This document shows, one piece after another, positions 58,269-64,000 of a stretch of 64,000 nt of DNA (position 1 is its first letter; each line of letters begins with the position of its first letter). The notes under the pieces are model-generated. The model was not told the origin of the DNA and ran no database searches. It saw nothing but the letters and a program-made list of their open reading frames with translations. The DNA is taken from positions 1 to 64,000 of the forward strand of contig QLIY01000431.1 of the NCBI GenBank assembly GCA_003260075.1, read 5' to 3'. The stretch comes from Phallusia mammillata. Its lineage: Eukaryota > Chordata > Ascidiacea > Phlebobranchia > Ascidiidae. The translations under genes were made by a program, and so were the position numbers.

Positions 58269-61200
58269 TTATGGAAGGAGACCAAGTAGCTCCTTGGGAT
58301 AACGATCCACAATTGTTTCTGAAATATAATAAAAAATGCAAAAAATAAACAAAAATAAACAATTGCAAAAAAAAACTTTTAAAAGCATTTAAAAGCATGG
58401 ATACCCACCGCAACTATTGACCAATCCACATTGAATGCACATATGTGGACTTTTTTCACCACATGAACAGCCACCCTTTACACAGCATGCACAATCTGTA
58501 CGGCTTGGATCAAAATCACATTGACAGCCAGTTCTCTTCAAGGTCCAACCACTGACTAGGTTTCTGTTTTCTGTTACGCACAAACGAACAAATTACGAAA
58601 GAAATATTACGTCCAGGGTAGCCTATAAAAAATGTTTGAAGGCCAGTATGGTACTGAATTAAATAGTAACTTACTTGGGGCGCTAAAAAAAATTTATTAT
58701 GTTGATTTATATGTGTTTAAATCAATAGTAGTCTTTATAATGAACATAAGAGACATATTACCGCAATCGGGCATCTCTCCATCAATAACTTTACTTCCTT
58801 CCACAGTGTTGCCCAATCTGTCCACACACCAACAACTTCCAGTTTCATCACATTGCGTTGGCTCAAAGAGTCCTCTTATGTTGCACTTCTTGTTAAAAAC
58901 AGAAAAACCTTCTGGTTGTTGGGCCTCGAAGAAACAAGGAGCAGCATCATCTACAGACAACAGTAAAATGAAATTTGACTATAAAAGCCTAAAAAGAAGT
59001 ACTTGCACTTACAAATCATTGGGGTTTTGCATTGTTCTCCATAACCGCATTGTACGCATTTTTCCCTCACTTCCTCATCTTGACATTGACAACCACCATC
59101 GATGCAACATGGACAGTCAAATCGAGTTGGGTCATAATAACACTGACAACCACTTCTTGTAATGGTCCAAGCGTTGACAAGTTCTATGTGTTTATGAAAT
59201 AAGAAATTGATTGCATTTTTTCACAGATGCACCGTCTTGAAGTGAATAATAAGTTTGTCCGAATGGGAAAAAGTGAATATTTTGATTGCACACTTATAGC
59301 AGCAAATAATCACCTCTGCACGTTTTTCCATCAGCTAAGAGATAAAATCCGCTATCACAGCTACAATTGAAGGATCCAGCGTTGTTTTCACACACATGGT
59401 GGCAGTCGTGGGTGTTTTCGGCGCATTCGTTCACATCTGTTGTTAATTTTTTTTTTAAAAACACCGAAAAAATGCAGTCTGTGCACTTGACAATAATCGT
59501 AATAGTATTATTAGCTGAAGCAGTTTCGGTTTGGAATTGGGAAGTTTTGTTATATTTATTGTGTGTATGGCAATCAGGAAATGCTTGAATAGGTTGTGGT
59601 TGCATATCTGTGTTTTGAGATGTACGATTACCCAAACGTGTTTTAAAATGGAAATTGTCATGCCACTGCACCTGAGCATGATTTCAAATCATCTTCAATC
59701 ACAAATCCATCATCACATTCACAGGTATAACTTCCAATAATATTATTGCAAACTTGTTGGCAGTCATTTTCCTCGAGACACTCATTAACATCTGCAAACG
59801 AGATATACACATACAATTAATAGAGTGATAGGCTGTTGTGTGTTTGCTTCGTTTTTTAACAACACAAAATTAATGCAGAACGGAAGTCAAAAAATGTCAA
59901 GAAGGGCTGTACTGTAACAGGGATTAGTCGAAATACAACAAATAATCCGCTAAATACTGAAATAAAATATGGGAATCTGGTGTTTAATTGCTGAGGATGT
60001 TCAAGCTATTGTGACGCCGTTCAAAAACAAACAACGATGTCAGTAGGCTATCCTTAGTTGAACTTATTGTTACAGATGTATGACAACATTAAACTGGTAC
60101 TTGTTAGCACTTTGCCTATCAAGAACACGGTTAGTTTAATTAGACCTAATACTTAAGCTTAGACTCCCGGTCCGTACAAAAACCTTTTATTTAATCAATG
60201 TAATGTTGAAACAAGAATGCACCTTCACAGTTGCGTTCATTTGACATAAGTTGGTAGCCTTCGTTGCATGAGCACGAATAAGATCCTTCATTGTTACCGC
60301 AAATATGTTCGCAATCATCTGTGTCCTCCATACATTCGTCCACATCTACAATCCAAGTTTAACAACACATACTTTATAATCAACCACATTTTAGCAATCA
60401 ATCTTCATTCATCCAGTATTGGACTAGAATTTGTCGACTTACCCAAGCAAATGTGCTGATCATCACCAAGTACAAAGCCATCTCCACAAGCACACTCATA
60501 ACTTCCGTTTGTATTGATACAATACTGACCACATACTTGCTGCTCAATGCATTCGTTAATGTCTAATAAAAAGTATTGTAGATTATTGTACAATCAACAA
60601 CTAATTGTCGTTGGTCTTGATATTTACCTACACAAGTATGACCGTCCTGTTCCAAACGATATCCATCATTACACGCGCAACTGTATGAACCACTTGTGTT
60701 TTCACAAATTTGTTCGCAGTTGTTCTCACCTGTCGTGCACTCGTCGGTATCTGGTCAATTAGGTTAAACTTATATTCTGCAGTACGTCAAAATCAAGGGT
60801 ATGTACAAATTGTAACTTACCTTGACAAAGCTGGTTGTCTGGTGCTATCAATTCGAAGCCATCGTCACAAACACAAATGTAAGATCCCAAAAGATTTAAG
60901 CACTGTTCACATCCGTGATTGTCGGTTTCGCATTCATTATGATCTACATGCATACAAATTGAAAAACATTGAACGGAAAGTCTTCACCTAACTTGCACAA
61001 GGTTTTTTCAAAATGTTGCTTGGGGTTTACCCGAGGTTTGTAAAGAAAATCCAAACAAGAATGATGCATATAACAGTAACGCTCCATAGAAACAGTGTAA
61101 TTATGTTTCCCTAGCGCAGTGGTTCTTAACCTGGCGTTCGTGGACCCACAAGGGGTCCGTGAGATGGTTTCAAGGGGTCCACGGAGGGAAATATGCTATG

Positions 61201-64000
61201 TATCATTAACCAACAGAAGAATATTTTTAAGTTTCTCAACCGTTTTTACAATCCTGCATATGAGTGCACGCTGTTTATTACACCTTAATAAGAACAATTA
61301 ATACTTTTTGTGATTGTCTTCCCTATTGTGACATCATAACACACATTGACAATAGACAATAGAAATACCACAAATATTACCAATTCGTTGTGTTGGCCAC
61401 TACAATACAGAAACGTCATTGATTTTAAAGGACTGTGAAGGTGGATTTAAATGCTTCAAAAGCAAGACAGGGTATAATGCAAGAAACGTGAAACATAAAC
61501 AGACTTATGGTAAATTGCATTGGGGGTCCGCGGACTTACAAAATTCATAAAAGGGGTCCGTGACTACAAAAAGGTTAAGAACCACTGCCCTAGCGGCACA
61601 GTCGTCATTGTACCACACACAAATTGTGACGTAACAATAATTTGCTTTATTCAAATTATTCTTTTACAGTTCAACAAAATTTGCCAAACTATCTTTAGTG
61701 TTCCGCAACTCTGAAAGTGCTATATTTACCTTCGCAACCGAACTGGGTAGCATCCAGAATAAGACCAGCAGGGCATTCGCAGTGATAACTGCCTACAGTG
61801 TTGACACAGTCGTGTGAGCAAGGACTGTGAGCACATTCATCATAATCTTCAGCACAACTAAAAATGTTTATCACAGATGATGTTATTAACAAATACCTAG
61901 TTTGTTTCTCAAATAGACGCAAAAGCTCTAGTACAAAAGCAAAAGCCCTGTTGCTACACCTTATTAGGTAACTTGCCCCACAAGTTAACAGAGTGCCGCG
62001 ACTCATCATGGTTGCATAAACCTAAAAAAACTTAAAAAAGATCTGAAACTTTACCCTAATAACCCTAACTGTTAGCATTTATACAGATTTTAGTGTTTGT
62101 TGGAAAGCCACCATTCGCTATTGAGCAAACTTTGTATGATGTGTAAAAAGTTAAACATTTTTGTCGTGCATGCAGAGGCTTGACAACCAACATGCGGCTT
62201 TTTTGGACTTTTCTTTAGTGCTCTTTGGGCTACTTTAGTAAAAAATGAAAAGCCAATTATTTTCGTTGACGCTTCCACAACCATGCATTGTAAAACGGGA
62301 CGTCACATTACAAACTATCCCATACCGGAAGAACAGGGAACTTGAGAAGAAATTGTATTTATTAAAATAAATTAATTGCTCTAACTACAATACACTTATT
62401 TAATTTTCTGACTTTGTTCCCCGGTATCCTTCATTGCAGGAACAAAAATTTGATTCGGGTTCGGCGATGCATTCTCCATTGACGCAGTGTTCACAAATTG
62501 CTAAACAAAAACACTAAGATTTTTTTTCTGTATGAAATGAAATTATCGAATTATTTTAATTAAAGCAAAAGCAATTAATGAAGGTTAAATCAGTCAAGTA
62601 GCAGAAATAATGTAATTAGCGTACGTGTAGAACAGTCAGATCCTTCAAAGCGTGAAATACATTGGCAGGTTTCCGGTGCCGAACATGTTCCACCATTCAG
62701 GCAGGTCATTGAGCAAATCGCTTTAAAGTGCAAAAATATTTTAATTAATCACTTATCTAATTTTAGTTACAGATTAAGCCACTTACGCGTGCAGTATTGG
62801 CCGTTTCCTTCATACCCTGCTTTACAATTACAACTATAAGTGCCTGGCTGGTTTTCACAGTTGGCGTTGACGTCACACGAATTGATTCCGCCACACTCAT
62901 CGATGTCTGATAAATTTAAACAAAAATACTTCAAACCGGAATCAGAAATGAAAAAAAAATATTTAAAAAGCTAGTCACCATTGCAGGAATGTTGGTTATC
63001 ATCGAGAGCATATCCCTTGTCACACGAGCAAGAAAAGGATCCGATGGTGTTAACGCAATTATGATCACAATTATCCTTTCCCGTGCTGCATTCGTTTATG
63101 TCTGCAAATGAATAGGCGTATAAATGTAGTTCGTACTAATAACCTGTGAGCAGCAAGGGGAACGTCAAAAGTTTTGTTAAATTGCGGACTAGAGAAGCTA
63201 TTTATAACAGCAACGTGTACATTAATAAGATCTAACCTTCACTCTACTAACCGCCAACGAGACATACGCAACATCTGTTGGTCAACAAAGATTTAATTAC
63301 GCCATTTTGGTTCGATTAAAATTGGAATCAAGTTTAACTTGAAGAACCAAAAGTCTCGAGTATACTTTACCATACAAGCTTAACAGAGAAAATTATTGCA
63401 TCTACCTTCGCAGCCCTGACTTGAAACAGATTTGAAACCAGTGTTGCATGTGCAGGAATAACCGCCATCGAAGTTAACACAATCATGGATTCCACAATAA
63501 TCACTAGACTCAGCGCATTCATCAACATCTACACAACATATTGACTGTAATGTGTGTGTGTGTGTTGTAATTATTGAAAAGATATTCTGCCAACTTTCGT
63601 CTATTACAGCTAAAAGTTTAACAAATTTGAGTGCGTTTTGTATTTTACAAAGTCTAACAGAAATGAATTATATATGCTTACTGTCTACAAACAAAGTAAC
63701 AGTTTGCTTACTGACCGGAACAAGTCGCCATATCAGTGTTCAGTTTGTATCCAGTTGGACATGAGCATGAGAAACTTCCGTGGTTGTTGTTGCACATATA
63801 TTCACAGTTATGTGAATCTGTGCTGCACTCGTCATGATCTAGCAATTGCATTGAAAAATAAAATGTCAAAAACCCTCTCCGTGGAAACTGTGCTTAGAAT
63901 TAGATGCTGCTTTGGTTAGTTGAACTAAAAAGCTAACTTAGCTCTAGAGATGTACCGAATAATCGGTTTTCCGAATTTATTCGGCCGAATTGGCCATTTT
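58269..64000 (-). CDS. Tandem paralogue: EGF-thyroglobulin modular protein, 5' end outside window
   Basis: Minus-strand exons: 63716-63838, 63406-63528, 62979-63101, 62787-62906, 62625-62720, 62413-62500, 61730-61857, 60821-60943, 60628-60750, 60443-60562, 60223-60345, 59672-59791, 59314-59436 (thirteen EGF-like modules, mostly calcium-binding), 59013-59183 (Cys-rich CC-x2-GGC module), 58762-58950 (thyroglobulin type-1, CWCVD), 58409-58570 (second Cys-rich), 58269-58318 (tail ELLGLLP, TAA). Phases agree throughout; the 62413 exon uses a weak GTCAGA donor. Module order from 62787 onward mirrors the 42395-52983 gene. It has an extra module at 60443 and one pair fewer before the C-terminal triplet. 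Further EGF modules precede; whether AbfB repeats follow upstream cannot be seen. Confidence 0.9.
61117..61587. mobile_element. hAT-type MITE in paralogue intron
   Basis: Ends CAGTGGTTCTTAACC and GGTTAAGAACCACTG, 471 bp, with exact CCCTAGCG at 61109-61116 and 61588-61595. GGGGTCCG motifs near both ends. Same end type as 15326-15875. Confidence 0.88.
63945..64000. mobile_element. Start of a second ATTCGGCCGAA hAT-type element
   Basis: TAGAGATGTACCGAAT followed by ATTCGGCCGAATT matches the left end of 54679-55189. The rest is beyond the window. Confidence 0.65.

Noticed and set aside
1-64000. CRISPR array, bacterial operon or phage content
   Set aside because: Genes have GT-AG introns and metazoan families throughout; no regularly spaced direct repeats with unique spacers were seen.

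Overview
The window is animal genomic DNA with short, T-rich, GT-AG introns. Its conserved genes (HPRT, an ATP9-type P4-ATPase, a Caskin) read closely against vertebrate orthologues. I infer a tunicate, probably an ascidian, from single chordate-like genes, compact introns and a heavy load of small hAT-type elements. That assignment is an inference; I have no direct marker for it.

Layout. 1-9.5 kb: no gene seen; short transposons, and sequence blocks duplicated around poly-G runs or single N bases (probable assembly joins). 9.5-12.9 kb (+): HPRT, first coding exon not found. 15.0-24.2 kb (+): complete 26-exon ATP9-like P4-ATPase, predicted 1082 aa, all splice phases agreeing. 25.3-30.5 kb: two nested hAT-type target-site duplications enclosing a small intron-containing membrane-protein gene (-), 5' end not found. 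31-33.9 kb: repeats, including a Penelope-like fold-back piece. 33.9-41.1 kb (+): complete 14-exon Caskin, predicted 1202 aa. 42.4-53.0 kb (-): complete 22-exon secreted modular protein, predicted 1048 aa: signal peptide, three AbfB-type beta-trefoils (CBM42-like), eleven EGF-like modules, then a novel-looking Cys-rich module, a thyroglobulin type-1 module and a second Cys-rich module. 53.0-58.3 kb: spacer with two large hAT-type elements and tRNA-derived repeats. 58.3-64.0 kb (-): 3' portion of a tandem paralogue with thirteen EGF-like modules visible and the same C-terminal triplet, running off the window.

Functionally the first three genes are unrelated housekeeping or neuronal genes: purine salvage, an endosomal/Golgi P4-ATPase, and a CASK-type scaffold. 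The two minus-strand paralogues are the distinctive content: a tandem family of secreted, probably matrix, glycan-binding proteins built by shuffling phase-1 exons, with exon-number differences between the copies.

At least a dozen elements show 8-bp target-site duplications, nearly all in introns or spacers, so hAT-type MITEs dominate the non-coding sequence. Poly-G (or poly-C) tracts and single Ns mark positions where the assembly should not be trusted.
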